Assembly: GCF_023159225.1 (NCBI RefSeq)
Contig: NC_063181.1
Span: forward strand, 25,322,073-25,386,072
Length of the DNA: 64,000 bases
Source: Perognathus longimembris pacificus
Taxonomy: Eukaryota > Chordata > Mammalia > Rodentia > Heteromyidae
Reading direction: 5' to 3'
The position numbers and the translations under genes are program-made. This document shows positions 46,286 through 56,750 of this stretch, piece after piece. Numbering within the stretch: the stretch's first letter is position 1; the number at the start of each line of letters is the position of its first letter. The notes under the pieces are model-generated. The model was not told where the DNA came from. It did not search any database and saw only the letters and a list, made by a program, of their open reading frames with translations.

Positions 46286-47235
46286 GATGAGAAAACACTT
46301 TGGTATTATATACTGACTGCAATATCAAGATCACCCTTCTGGAATACTTTGTTGCAATTTTTATACACTTTTAGACAATTGATCATGGTCTTCACTAGAA
46401 TTTTCTTTCTCCTTCCATTTTAGTTATTCTATAAAAATGTATCTTACAACTGATTATGGTTTAATTTTTATTGCAATGATTTTTATGTGTTGCATAAAGT
46501 TTTAATGGCATATATTATTTTGGTGTACTGGGTTAGATGAAAAGATATTCTAATGAGTACTTATTTGAGCTATTCTCTGCTAGACTATCCTAAAAACTTT
46601 CTATATGTCTAATCCTAATCTTCATTGTGGATCTTTATATGAAAAGTTGAGGTTTAAAATCCAGAAATAACACAAAGCATATTTGACATATTTATAAAAC
46701 TGTAATCAAATCCCTAACAGTACAGTCTGTATGTTGAATTTCTTCATATTCCTGTGCTCTCTTTTTGTCCATTATTTGAACTATATTCTTTTTATGTCCC
46801 AAACATATTTTTGGCTCTTAACCTCTTAATTTAACCTTTGAAGATTACATACATGTTATCTCCATTGGGAAGCCATCATTGTGTATGTAAAATAAGGTAC
46901 CATTGTAAATATTTAAATTGAACTCCTATCTCTAACTTACATTTGAAATAAAAGAAGTTCTATTTATTATCACTCCCCTTGTATACACTTGTATGCTTTA
47001 ATATCTGGCACAGATTTTTCTTAATGGATCAGGCTTTATATATATATATATATATGTTTATATTTATGATATTTAATTTATATACTATATAAGATAAATA
47101 TGTTTATATTTATATATTATATTTATATATTTATACCAATGTAAAGTAATTGTAGTAATATCTGAGTATTCTGATCCATTCCTGCTTTTTTGTTCATTTT
47201 CTCTTTGAAGTTTTAAGTATTTTGTTTTTGTTTCT
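46286..47235. other. AT-rich unique sequence
   Basis: No gene seen; TA repeat at about 47036-47056 and TATA-rich sequence to 47130. Confidence 0.5.
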
Positions 47236-47252
47236 GTTTAGCTATTTTTTAA

Positions 47253-47563
47253 AATTAATAATTACTTATTTATTGTCAAAGTGATGTACATAGGGGTTAC
47301 CGTTTCATATGTAAGGCAGTGGGTAAATTTCTTGTACATTTGTTATCTCCTCCCTCATTTCCCCCTTTCTCCCTCCTCCATTCCCTCTCCCCCCATGAGT
47401 TGTTCAGTTGGTTTACACCAAATGGTTTTACAAGTATTGCTTTTGGAGTCGTTTGTCTTTTTATCTTTTGTCTCTCAATTTTGATATTCCCCTTCACTTC
47501 CCTAGTTCTAATACCAGTATATACAGTATCCAAGGTACTCAGATGAAATACATTGATAGCTAC
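47253..47563 (-). mobile_element. Short LINE-1 3' end
   Basis: Minus strand, about 300 bases, same subfamily and nearly the same 5' truncation point as 43650-43996. The flanking motif tgtttagctattttt (47237-47251) recurs, with one change, at about 47791-47805 beyond the adjacent SINE. Confidence 0.9.
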
Positions 47564-47565
47564 TT

Positions 47566-47792
47566 TGTTTTTGTCAGTCATGGGGTTTGAATTCTGGGCC
47601 TATGCCCTGTCCCTGAACTCTTCAGCTCAAGTCTAGTGCTCTACCACTTTGAGCCACAGCTCTACTTCCAGTTGCCTGGTGGTTAATTGGAAGTGTCACA
47701 GACTTTCCTACCCAGGCTGCCTTTGAACCATGATCCTCAGACCTCAGACTCCTGAGTAGCTAGCATTACAGGTGTTAGACATGAGCACCTGG
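47566..47792 (-). mobile_element. B1-ID SINE adjoining the L1
   Basis: Minus copy: tttttgtcagtcatggggtt, tttgagccacagctctactt, tggttaattggaag, then ttacaggtgttagacatgag. The motif agctacttt occurs on both sides (47558-47566 and 47796-47804), the probable TSD. Confidence 0.87.
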
Positions 47793-47805
47793 CTGTTTAG
47801 CTACT

Positions 47806-48102
47806 TTTTGATGTTGTTGAAATCCTCATAATACATCATGATCTTTGTTATGCTTTAGCTTCTTGGCTTCTGGAAATGGCTTTGTAAAGACTTTGAATAT
47901 CTTCATAACTACACAAAGAAATCTCCTTATGGTCACATAATATACAATTGTATTTTCAAAGACACTACTGTATTTTTGATATTACCAAAATTTTGCTTGT
48001 GACCGTCTGACCTTCTGTTAGGTTTATTTCTTTCAGATTCAGAAGAAAAGCAAAGCATTCTTTGGGGTTATTGAAATGTAGATAATTCCAAAATGAATTT
48101 CC

Positions 48103-48104
<2 letters not shown>
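47806..48104. other. Unique spacer
   Basis: No feature seen. Confidence 0.5.

Positions 48105-48105
<1 letters not shown>

Positions 48106-48144
<39 letters not shown>
48106..48144 (+). repeat. (CT)n microsatellite
   Basis: 39 bases of CT repeats directly beside the tail of a minus-strand SINE. Confidence 0.97.
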
Positions 48145-48148
<4 letters not shown>

Positions 48149-48149
48149 C

Positions 48150-48372
48150 TCTGTATGTGTGTTGGTCCTGGGGCTTAAACTCAGGGCTTCAGTTCTTTTG
48201 CTCAAGGCTACACTCTATCACTTGAGCCTCAGCCCCACATGCAGCTATTGGGTAGTTATTAGGGGTAAGAGTCTCACATACTTTCATTACTGGGACTGGC
48301 TGTGAATCCCAGTCCTCAGATTTCAGCCTCCTAAATATCAAGGATTACACGTGTGGACCAGGGGAACCAGAA
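48150..48372 (-). mobile_element. B1-ID composite SINE
   Basis: Minus copy: gttggtcctggggcttaaac, cacttgagcctcagcccca, then gactggctgtgaatcccag and aaggattacacgtgtggac. Confidence 0.85.
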
Positions 48373-48459
48373 AATTTCTCATGTCTTTCTTAGGAAAAGG
48401 ATGGGAAGCCAAAGATAAACCAAAGATAAGAATAGATCCTCTAAAAAAAAGTAGATCGT

Positions 48460-48671
48460 AAGAGGAAATAAGAGGGCTGGGGATATGGCCTAGTGGCAAG
48501 AGTGCTTGCCTCTTGCCTCGTATACATGAGGCCCTGGGTTTGATTCCCCAGCACCACATATACAGAAAACGGCCAGAAGTGGCACTGTGGCTCAAGCGGC
48601 AGAGTGCTAGCCTTGAGCAAAAAGAAGCCAGGGACAGTGCTCAGGCCCTGAGTCCAAGGACCAGGACTGGC

Positions 48672-48711
<40 letters not shown>

Positions 48712-48720
48712 AATAAGAGG
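48460..48720 (+). mobile_element. ID-ID dimeric SINE, very young, 16-bp TSD
   Basis: The dimer spans 48476-48704 with an A tail of 30 or more bases. The perfect TSD aagaggaaataagagg lies at 48460-48475 and 48705-48720. Unit 1 carries a small internal duplication (gcctcttgcctcg). The long pure A tail and perfect TSD make it one of the youngest insertions here. Confidence 0.96.
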
Positions 48721-50874
48721 ATGTAGAGGAGATGCTATAAGTATGCTGATGATGGCAATTAAGACTAAATAAAGTCTTGATTGTGTGAGGGCCTTGGATA
48801 ATAAAGGTAGCTTCAGATTTGTGATTCTTACTGCAAGGCTCATTGACTCTAGGAAAACAGCATCAAAGCCATATAGAAATCTGCTTAATTCCTGAGATAT
48901 GTGCAAAATCTTTCATTTGTTCTAACTTTTAAAAGACTAAGACAGAATTAAATAGATATAGAATTTAGACTTCTGTAGTATAAAAGAGTAGTAAAAGAAT
49001 GAATAAAAGACAAGAGAAGGGGAAAGGGCAAACGAAATGGAGGGGAGAAAAAGGAAAAAAATGGAAGAAGATGGTGGGGACAGGTAGAAAGAGATGCAAA
49101 GACAGAAGAAAAGGGAGGGAATGATAGAAAGGGGTATGGTGGAAATAGGAGCAGAAGATGATTTAATAGTCAGTATAAGGAAAAGCCCTCATCTGTTGAC
49201 TTGGTCCTTGGCCTTCAGTCCATTGATTTTTCTTTTACTATACTTGATTAATTCTTTGCCATGCATGCACAGACATCTCCTGAGTCATCATTCTTTAGTT
49301 CTCAGAGATATTGTATGGATTGTGATGTCATAATAATCCCACAGTGTCTAAATAACCCTATGAGCACCAGTTTGATGATCAGAACAATAGTAACTTGAGA
49401 TCCAAATTGAAGTCAAACAAAGAGTTGGTCTTCCTATGTTCTGAAAGATTATTTTGTCTGATTCAAAGACTCTAGAGTTGGAAATTGTTCAGCATTTGGA
49501 AAAGATGCCATGTATAAATTCATTACACATCTGAAAAGAAAAAAGTAACATTCCTAAAGATTACTGCCAGTAAAATGCTGAGTAAGCATTGGTAAAATTA
49601 ATGTACCTTCCCAAGTCAACAGTTCACCTTTTACTGTCTTAAGGAGCACACCTAAGTAGGAGTTATTTCAGTTGCTGCTGCTTGTGATGCTTGACTTATG
49701 GCTCCTTGCTGAGTTATTGTCCCTGTAGATTAATCTGGAAGCATCCTTTGGAGTGGCATTCTGAGTCTAACCCATCTATCATGCTGCTGGGCCCAATTTT
49801 TCTCTCTGATTTCCTTGGCAGACTTTGGATTCCCTTAAGAAAACTGTTTGACACTTTCTGTCCTTGGGAGAATACCAGTGGCTGATGTTCAGTTATTTCT
49901 GAAATATTTGATTTATGTGCTGGAAATTTTCCATTTCCCAGCTGTCATGATTTGATAGAATAAGAAGGTAACAAGAGAGCAGAGCTATATGAAGTGATAG
50001 GTTTTAGTGATATTGTGTTTGTTCTGTAAAGTTTAGATAACTTCTAAACATATCTTTACATGCTGCTTTAATGCCCATTTGTACACTGTGCTTCCTCTCA
50101 TCATAGGGTCAAGTAACTGGCTCTTTGGGGCAGGGAATTACAGGAGATTACATTTAAGGTCAAGTCTGTTCCCAAAGTTTAGTATCAGGAAGCAACAGAG
50201 ATGTGGTTTTAATTGAGAATATCTGACTTCAGTGTTGATACTTTAAAGCAAGTTATCTTTCTGCATCTTTATTCACTAACATACCTACATAGGTAGTAAA
50301 TTCTGCAAGCTATGGAAAACACTAGAAATAATGTATGCCATGATTTTAAAACAATGACTGACACTGTGGGTATGTAATCATTTTTCTTACAGTAATTGTT
50401 CTATTATCTTCTAGAATATGACTTACAGTTTCTGAGGCTATATTAACTTCATTTATTAACAATGAATGATAATTTTTCCTAAGACCACTGATTAGAAGCA
50501 GAAAATTATGATCTGAAAGAGGCTTATTACATAGATGGATGATGATAATTGCGATAACTGATAGCTAAAAGCTCCAAATTAACAAAATGAATAATTTGAC
50601 CTATGAGCTGTAGCATTAAATAGAAACAAATGCAGCCTACAACCATCATCTAGTTTATGAGTATATAAAATTAACTGATCCAATAAACCTTAAGAACTAA
50701 TTTGTTATAACATTCATTAACAATCCTCTCTAATGTTTCATGTAGTGTGGTCTGAATTTTGACAAATTATTTAAATGTTTTTGTATACCTGTAGACTATT
50801 TTATATTTAATTTTGGAAAGATAGTTTCAGTTCTATGGAAATTTAGGTCCATTTTTGTTCTATAGTTTTGCTTT
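48721..50874. other. Unique stretch with a purine-rich tract
   Basis: 48996-49160 is strongly A/G-rich with few pyrimidines (polypurine, triplex-prone). Otherwise unremarkable; the frames at 49094-49333 and 49691-49885 show no domain. Confidence 0.5.
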
Positions 50875-50990
50875 TCCGATAGGATCTTGCTATATTTCCC
50901 AGGCTGGTCTCAAATTCCTGGACTCAAGTGCTCTTCCCACTGGCCTTTCCCTTGCTGAGAATATAGGCCAGCATCCCTACACCTGACAAG
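50875..50990 (-). mobile_element. Old 7SL-derived SINE monomer
   Basis: The plus strand reads ggatcttgctatatttccca, then ggctggtctcaaattcctgg, the hallmark of an antisense 7SL-derived (Alu/B1 ancestor-like) monomer. Confidence 0.8.
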
Positions 50991-51388
50991 AATTTAGGTT
51001 GATATTTTTAGTATTTACATAATTTTCCTCCATTCTCTTTTCAACTTGCTTTGTTTCCAGTGAAAATTATATTTTCTTCTGTATCCTGGATTCTCTGTGT
51101 ATAATATAACTTCATCCAATCACATGTGCTAGCAGCTTTTATAAATTTTAATTTTATCGGATGAATAAATTTCTTGTGATGCCTTTGGTATATTTTTCAG
51201 CATGGGTTCCATCCTTGGGTTTGCTGAGTTTTTGAGAACTTTCCCATCTTTGTGCACTTTAATTGCACATACCTTGGATTCCCTGAGCCAGTTCACAGTT
51301 CGGTAATGCTTTGTGCCTATTTACAACTTATTGAGTTTTAGTTTCTGTGTTAGATTTTACAAAGCTTCCATTGCTTTGCTTTCAAATG
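50991..51388. other. Unique spacer
   Basis: AT-rich flank of the intact L1; no feature seen. Confidence 0.5.
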
Positions 51389-51399
51389 TTTTAATATTT

Positions 51400-51401
<2 letters not shown>

Positions 51402-51440
<39 letters not shown>

Positions 51441-51516
51441 AGTGCTGAAACAACTTTTTTCTTTTTTTTTTTTTTTTTTTTTTATTATCAATTGAACATA
51501 AATTTTTTTTTTTTTT
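51402..51516 (-). repeat. Compound poly(A) tail with short transduced segment
   Basis: On the sense strand: an A run (51503-51516), a 19-base spacer, an AATAAA (51481-51486), a second A run (51455-51484, one G), the unique 15-mer gttgtttcagcactc (51440-51454), and a terminal run of about 38 A (51402-51439). Two long A tracts around non-L1 sequence are the signature of a 3' transduction: read-through of the element's own signal in its source locus. Confidence 0.82.
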
Positions 51517-51701
51517 ACAAGGTGCTGTGCAAAGAGGGTGCAGTTACATAGTAGGGCATTGTGTACATTTCTTGTGATATCTTACAACCTGTTTTCCCAT
51601 CCCTTGTCTAGGTCAGGTAGACCCATATGCAGTATACAATGTATCAAGCACATATACAGTGTTCACAGACTTGGTCTCTACTGTCTCTCCATCTCCCTTT
51701 G

Positions 51702-54700
51702 TTAACAGTCATATATCAGGGAGATCATGCCCCTTTGTTTTCTGTGTTCTAGGCTTGTCTCACTCAACATTATTTGTTCGAGTTCTGACCATTTCCCTGC
51801 AAATAACAATATTTCACCATTCCTAATCGCTATGTAGTATTCCATTGTGTATAAGTACCATATTTTTTGGATCCATTCATCTGTGGAGGGGCATCTGGGT
51901 TGTTTCCAAATTTTGGCTATTGTGAATTGTGCTGCGATAAACATGGAAGTACAAATGTCCTTTTGATATCTTGGGTTTTGCTGTTTAGGATAGATGCCTA
52001 GGAGTGGTATGGCTGGGTCATAGGGTAGGTCTATATTGAGCTTTTTGAGAAACCTCCATACTGTTCTCCAAAGTGGCTGTACTAATTTGCACTCCCACCA
52101 ACAATGGAGAAGGGTTCCTCTTTCCCCACAGCCCCTCCAGCATTTGTTGTTTCCTGAGTTCAGAGTATAGGCCATTCTAACTGGGGTGAGGTGGTATCTC
52201 AGGGTTGTTTTTATTTGCATTTCCTTTACTAGCAGGGATGTTGAGCATTTCCTCATGTGTTTCTTTGCCATTTTTATATCTTCTCTTGTGAAGTCTCTCT
52301 TTAGCTCTTTTGCCCATTTCCTAATAGGTTTATTGGGCTTGGAGGGGCTTAGTTTTTTGAGTTCTCTGTAGATGACAGATATCAGGCCTTTGTCTGTTGC
52401 TGTGCTGGTAAATATCCTTTCCCATATCGTTGGCTGTCTTTCTATTTTGGTGGCTATGACCTTAGCTGTGCAGAAACTTTTTAATTTGTAGTAGTCCCAT
52501 TTGTTGAGTCTTTCCCCTATTTGTTGTGCGCCTGGGACTCTATTCAGGAAGTTCCTTCCTGTGCCTATAAGTTCTAGTGTCTTTCCTACTCTGTCCTTCA
52601 GTAGTTTCAAGGATTCAGGTCTGATGTTGAGGTCCTTGATCCATTTTGAGTTGATCTTGGTGCATGGTGATAGGCTTGGGTCTACTTTGAGTTTTCTGCA
52701 TATGGCTGCCCAGTTCTCCCAGCACCAGTAGTTGAAGAGGCTATGTTTATTCCATTGTATGTCTTTAGCTCCTTTGTCGAATATCAGTTGGCTGTAAGAG
52801 TGCGGTTTTATTTCTGGGTCTTCAATTCTAATCCACTGGTCTTCCGATCTGTTTTTATACCAATACCATGCTGTTTTTGTTATGATGGCCTTGTAGTAGA
52901 GCTTGAAGTCTGGTATGGTGATACCTCCTGCACTATGTTTTTTGCCTAGAATTGCTTTGGCTATTCTAGGTTTTTTGCTGTTCCATATGAACTTATGGAT
53001 TGGTTTCTCTATTTCAGTGAAGAATGTGGCTGGGATTTTGATAGGTATTGCATTGAATTTGTATAACAATTTGGGCAGTATGGCCATTTTCACTATATTG
53101 ATTCTGCCTACCCATGAGCATGGGAGGTCTTTCCATCTCCTTGTGTCTTCTTTGATTTCCCTTATTAGATTTTTGTAGTTTTCATTGAATAGGTCCGTCA
53201 CGTCCTTGGTTAAGTTGATCCCTAGGTACTTTATTCTTTTTTTGGCTACTGTAAATGGAATCGTTTCCATAATTTCCTTTTCTGTTTGTCTATTGCTGGT
53301 GTACAGAAAAGCTGCTGACTTTTGTGGATTGATTTTGTATCCTGCTACTTTGCCAAATTGGTTTATTAGATGTAGGAGTTTGGGTACTGAGTTTTTTGGG
53401 TCCTTGAGATATAAGATCATGTCGTCTGCGAATAGGGATAACTTGATTTCTTCCTTGCCGATGTGGATCCCTTTGATGTCCTCCTCTTGCCTTATTGCTA
53501 TGGCTAGGGATTCCAGTACTATGTTGAACAGAAGTGGGGAGAGTGGGCATCCTTGTCTTGTTCCTGTGTTTAGGGGGAATGATTTAAGTTTCTCTCCATT
53601 TAATATGATATTAGCAGTTGGTCTGTTGTATATGGCTTTTATTGTTTTGAGGAATGTTCCATCTATTCCTGTTCTCTCCAAAGCTTTTAATAGGTATGGA
53701 TGTTGTATTTTGTCAAAGGCTTTTTGGGCATCGACTGAGATAACAATGTGATTCTTGATTTTAGTTCTGTTTATGTGGTGAATTACATTGATTGATTTAC
53801 GGATGTTGAACCATCCTTGTGACTGAGGGATGAAGCCTACTTGGTCATGATGTATGATATTCTTGATCACTTTCTGGATCCTGTTAGCTAATATTTTATT
53901 GAGGAGCTTTGCATCTGTGTTCATTAGTGATATTGGTCTGTAGTTCTCTTTTTTTGTTGGATCTTTGCCTGGTTTGGGGATGAGTATGATATTAGCTTCG
54001 TAGAATGAGTTCGGGATTTTTCCCTCCGTTTCTATTTCGCGGAAGAGTTTGAGGAGTATTGGAATTAGCTCCTCACTAAAGGTTTTGTAGAATTCATTGG
54101 TGAATCCATCTGGGCCTGGGCTTTTCTTAGTAGGGAGGTTCTTGATTACCTCCTGTATCTCACCGTAAGTTATTGGTTTATTTAGTTGATTTATTTCTTC
54201 TTGGTTCAGTTTGGGCAGTTTGTACTTCTCTAAGAATTGATCCATTTCTGTAAAATTATTGTTTTTTGTTGAGTAGAGGTTTTGGAAATAGCTCCTTATG
54301 ATTGTTTGAATATCGTGTGTATTTGTTGTAATTTTTCCTGTGGAGTCCCTGATTTTACGTATATGAGTCTCTTCTCTTCTTTTTTTTGTGAGTCTTGCAA
54401 GGGGTCTGTCAATTTTGTTTATTTTCTCAAAGAACCAGCTTTTAGTCTTATTTATTTGTTGAATGGTCTTTCTATTTTCAATCAGATTTATCTCTTCTTT
54501 AATCTTTGTAATCTCTCCCCTCCTAGTCGTTTTAGATTCTGTCATTTCTTGTTTCTCCAGTTGTTTTAGTTTCATCGTGAGGGTATTCACCTGCTCTGCT
54601 TCCATTCTTTTAATGTGGGTACTGAGTGCAATGATCTTGCCCCTCAGTACTGCCTTAGCTGTGTCCCATAGGTTTCTTTGTGATGTGTTTTCTTTGTCAT

Positions 54701-55529
54701 TGTGGCTTATGAATTCGTTGATTTCATCTTTAATTTGATCTGTGGCCCAAGTGTTGGATAGCAGCGTGGGGTTTAGCCTCCAAGAGTGTGTATAGGCTCT
54801 GTGGTATCCTTTGTTGTTGAGGGTTACCTTTAATCCACTGTGATCAGATATAATACATGGGATGATGTCAATTCTTTTGTATTTGCTGAGGTTCTTTGTG
54901 TGGGCTATGACGTGGTCTATTTTGGAATATGATCCATGGGCTGCTGAAAAGAAGGTGTATTGGGTCTCTGTAGGGTGGAAGGTTCTATATAGGTCTGTTA
55001 GATCCATTTGGGCAATGGTGTTATTTAGGTCCTCAGCTCCCTTACTAATCCTCTGGGTGTTGGATCTGTCTCTTGGAGAGAGAGGAGTATTAAAGTCACC
55101 CACTATGATTGTGTTTGCATCTATCTTGCTCTGTAATTCTGTGAGAATTTGCTTGACATATGTCGGGCCTCTTTTGTTCGGTGAGTATACATTTATCACC
55201 GTGATGTCTTGATTCTGGATTTTTCCTTGTATCAATATGTAGTGTCCTTCTTTGTCTTTTTGAGTGGACTTTAAAGAGAAATCCAGCTTGTCTGAGATCA
55301 GGATGGCTACACCTGCCGTTTTGGTGGGTGCATTTGCTTGGTAGATCTTGCTCCATCCTTTCATTCGAAGCCTGTTTTTGTCCCTTGCTGTAAGGTGGGT
55401 CTCTTGTAGACAACAGATGTCAACTTTTTGCTTGCGGATCCATTCTGCCAGTCTGCTCCTCTTGATCGGGGAGTTTAAGCCATTTATATTTAAAGAGATC
55501 AAGGATAAGGGTGTTTTTTCTCCTTCCAT
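51702..55529 (-). CDS. ORF2: L1 ORF2 protein: endonuclease and reverse transcriptase, intact
   Basis: 1275 codons from an ATG at 55529, exactly the length of human L1 ORF2p. It is the enzyme of target-primed reverse transcription: it nicks TT/AAAA-like sites and copies L1 or SINE RNA at the nick. Endonuclease residues 1-240 carry N14, E43, Y115, D145, N147, T192, D205, D229 and H230 at the same positions as I know them from human L1. In the RT domain, D600 lies in VDAQKAFDK and D702/D703 in FADD (700-703), with GCPLSPL between. The C-terminal segment has the CX3CX7HX4C knuckle starting at C1130. The start ATG lies 51 bases after the ORF1 stop, so translation depends on reinitiation, as in other mammals. 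No stop, frameshift or catalytic change is visible; activity is inferred, not shown. Confidence 0.98.
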   Translation of the reverse strand: MEGEKTPLSLISLNINGLNSPIKRSRLAEWIRKQKVDICCLQETHLTARDKNRLRMKGWSKIYQANAPTKTAGVAILISDKLDFSLKSTQKDKEGHYILIQGKIQNQDITVINVYSPNKRGPTYVKQILTELQSKIDANTIIVGDFNTPLSPRDRSNTQRISKGAEDLNNTIAQMDLTDLYRTFHPTETQYTFFSAAHGSYSKIDHVIAHTKNLSKYKRIDIIPCIISDHSGLKVTLNNKGYHRAYTHSWRLNPTLLSNTWATDQIKDEINEFISHNDKENTSQRNLWDTAKAVLRGKIIALSTHIKRMEAEQVNTLTMKLKQLEKQEMTESKTTRRGEITKIKEEINLIENRKTIQQINKTKSWFFEKINKIDRPLARLTKKRREETHIRKIRDSTGKITTNTHDIQTIIRSYFQNLYSTKNNNFTEMDQFLEKYKLPKLNQEEINQLNKPITYGEIQEVIKNLPTKKSPGPDGFTNEFYKTFSEELIPILLKLFREIETEGKIPNSFYEANIILIPKPGKDPTKKENYRPISLMNTDAKLLNKILANRIQKVIKNIIHHDQVGFIPQSQGWFNIRKSINVIHHINRTKIKNHIVISVDAQKAFDKIQHPYLLKALERTGIDGTFLKTIKAIYNRPTANIILNGEKLKSFPLNTGTRQGCPLSPLLFNIVLESLAIAIRQEEDIKGIHIGKEEIKLSLFADDMILYLKDPKNSVPKLLHLINQFGKVAGYKINPQKSAAFLYTSNRQTEKEIMETIPFTVAKKRIKYLGINLTKDVTDLFNENYKNLIREIKEDTRRWKDLPCSWVGRINIVKMAILPKLLYKFNAIPIKIPATFFTEIEKPIHKFIWNSKKPRIAKAILGKKHSAGGITIPDFKLYYKAIITKTAWYWYKNRSEDQWIRIEDPEIKPHSYSQLIFDKGAKDIQWNKHSLFNYWCWENWAAICRKLKVDPSLSPCTKINSKWIKDLNIRPESLKLLKDRVGKTLELIGTGRNFLNRVPGAQQIGERLNKWDYYKLKSFCTAKVIATKIERQPTIWERIFTSTATDKGLISVIYRELKKLSPSKPNKPIRKWAKELKRDFTREDIKMAKKHMRKCSTSLLVKEMQIKTTLRYHLTPVRMAYTLNSGNNKCWRGCGERGTLLHCWWECKLVQPLWRTVWRFLKKLNIDLPYDPAIPLLGIYPKQQNPRYQKDICTSMFIAAQFTIAKIWKQPRCPSTDEWIQKIWYLYTMEYYIAIRNGEILLFAGKWSELEQIMLSETSLEHRKQRGMISLIYDC

Positions 55530-55580
55530 TTTCTTGTTGGGCTGTTTTTTCCTGTTGTTTTTTTTTTTTTCTTCTTGTCT

Positions 55581-56750
55581 TTAGTGAGCTTGTGTTTCTG
55601 CTGGACTTTGGCTATTGAAGTTTCTTTCTGAATCTGTCTGTGTGTCTTTTACGATCTCTGTTGGGTGGGCTTCCCCTCTTAATATTCGCTGTAGGGCTGG
55701 TTTTTTATTCACATACTCCTTTAGCTCCTCTTTGGTGTGGAAAGATCTGGTTCTCCCTTCGAATGTGAACTCCAGTTTCGCTGGATATTTGATCCGAGGT
55801 TGTAAATTGTTATTCTGAAGTACTTGGATGGTGTTCTTCCACTCACTTCGAGCTTGGTAAGTTTGTGTGGATAAGTCGGATGTTATTCGAATCCTCTTCC
55901 CATTGAAAAAAGTTTCCTTCTTCGCTTTGGCTGAATTCAGAATTTGCTCTTTAATCTTGAGGTCTGTAGTCTTGAATATTATGTGCCTTGGGGTGGTTTT
56001 CCTGGGGTCTGGCCTGCCAGGTGTCCTATAGGCTTCGGTTACCTGGATGGGGTCCCCTGTGAGATTGGGGAAGTTTTCTGCAATAACTTTATTGAGAACA
56101 TGATTAAGCCCTCTGCTCTGATATTCGGCTCCTTCTTCTATTCCAATTATACGCAGATTATATCTCTTGTCTTTGTCCATTAGTTCCTGGAGTAATCTTC
56201 CCTGAAGCTTCACCTTTTCTTGGAGTGTGGTCATTTTCTGGTTGTTGTCAGCTGCTTCATCGTCCAGGCGAGAGATTCTGGATTCCATATGGTCCACTCT
56301 TTGTGTTATGGTTTCAATTGCGGAGTTTATGGATGTCAGAGAGCTATTCATGGTTGTCATATCAGCTCTGATCGTGGAAATTTCTTCCTTTAAAGAGTTG
56401 TATTTTAAATCTATTTTTTCATGCATTTCAATTCTCAGGGTGTGGAGATTTTCTTTAAAGGCGGCTTGCATTGTATCCATTTTTGCTTCCATTTCTTTAA
56501 ACGAGGCTTGCATTGTATCCAGTTTTGCTTCCATTTCTTTCTTGGCTTCCTGGGTGTCCTTCCAGATTTCCGCTCTAAACTCCTGGAATTGTTTTCTGAT
56601 TTCATTTCTGACGGTTTCGATCATTCCTGTTAACATGTCCTCATTTGCTTTTTTATTCTCCATCTCCTCTCCAGTCGTGCTGCTTTTTGGAGCTGGCGAG
56701 TTGGCTTGTCCTTTGATGAACTGAGTTATGTTTCTTTGTGATTTGCGCAT
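55581..56750 (-). CDS. ORF1: L1 ORF1 RNA-binding protein, intact
   Basis: 389 codons from the ATG at 56750 (MRKSQRNITQFIKG). The frame stays open 27 codons further upstream but only to a GTG, so I place the start at the ATG. It is the trimeric nucleic-acid chaperone that packages L1 RNA in cytoplasmic RNPs. By residue: basic N-terminus 1-40; long charged heptad coiled coil about 41-195; RRM about 197-290 with YNLRIIGI and PRHIIFK; C-terminal domain about 291-370 with QARSEWKNT and YPAKLEF; and a polar tail. The coiled coil holds a tandem 14-residue repeat at 73-86 and 87-100 that differs at two positions. Human ORF1p is shorter (338 residues); the excess is mainly coiled coil and tail. Confidence 0.96.
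   Translation of the reverse strand: MRKSQRNITQFIKGQANSPAPKSSTTGEEMENKKANEDMLTGMIETVRNEIRKQFQEFRAEIWKDTQEAKKEMEAKLDTMQASFKEMEAKMDTMQAAFKENLHTLRIEMHEKIDLKYNSLKEEISTIRADMTTMNSSLTSINSAIETITQRVDHMESRISRLDDEAADNNQKMTTLQEKVKLQGRLLQELMDKDKRYNLRIIGIEEGAEYQSRGLNHVLNKVIAENFPNLTGDPIQVTEAYRTPGRPDPRKTTPRHIIFKTTDLKIKEQILNSAKAKKETFFNGKRIRITSDLSTQTYQARSEWKNTIQVLQNNNLQPRIKYPAKLEFTFEGRTRSFHTKEELKEYVNKKPALQRILRGEAHPTEIVKDTQTDSERNFNSQSPAETQAH
56467..56551 (-). repeat. 42-bp tandem repeat in ORF1 coiled coil
   Basis: Two copies of a 42-base unit (14 codons, two heptads: MEAKLDTMQASFKE and MEAKMDTMQAAFKE). In-frame heptad multiples keep the coiled-coil register. A comparable length-variable region with 14-residue units is known in mouse L1 ORF1p. 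Confidence 0.9.
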
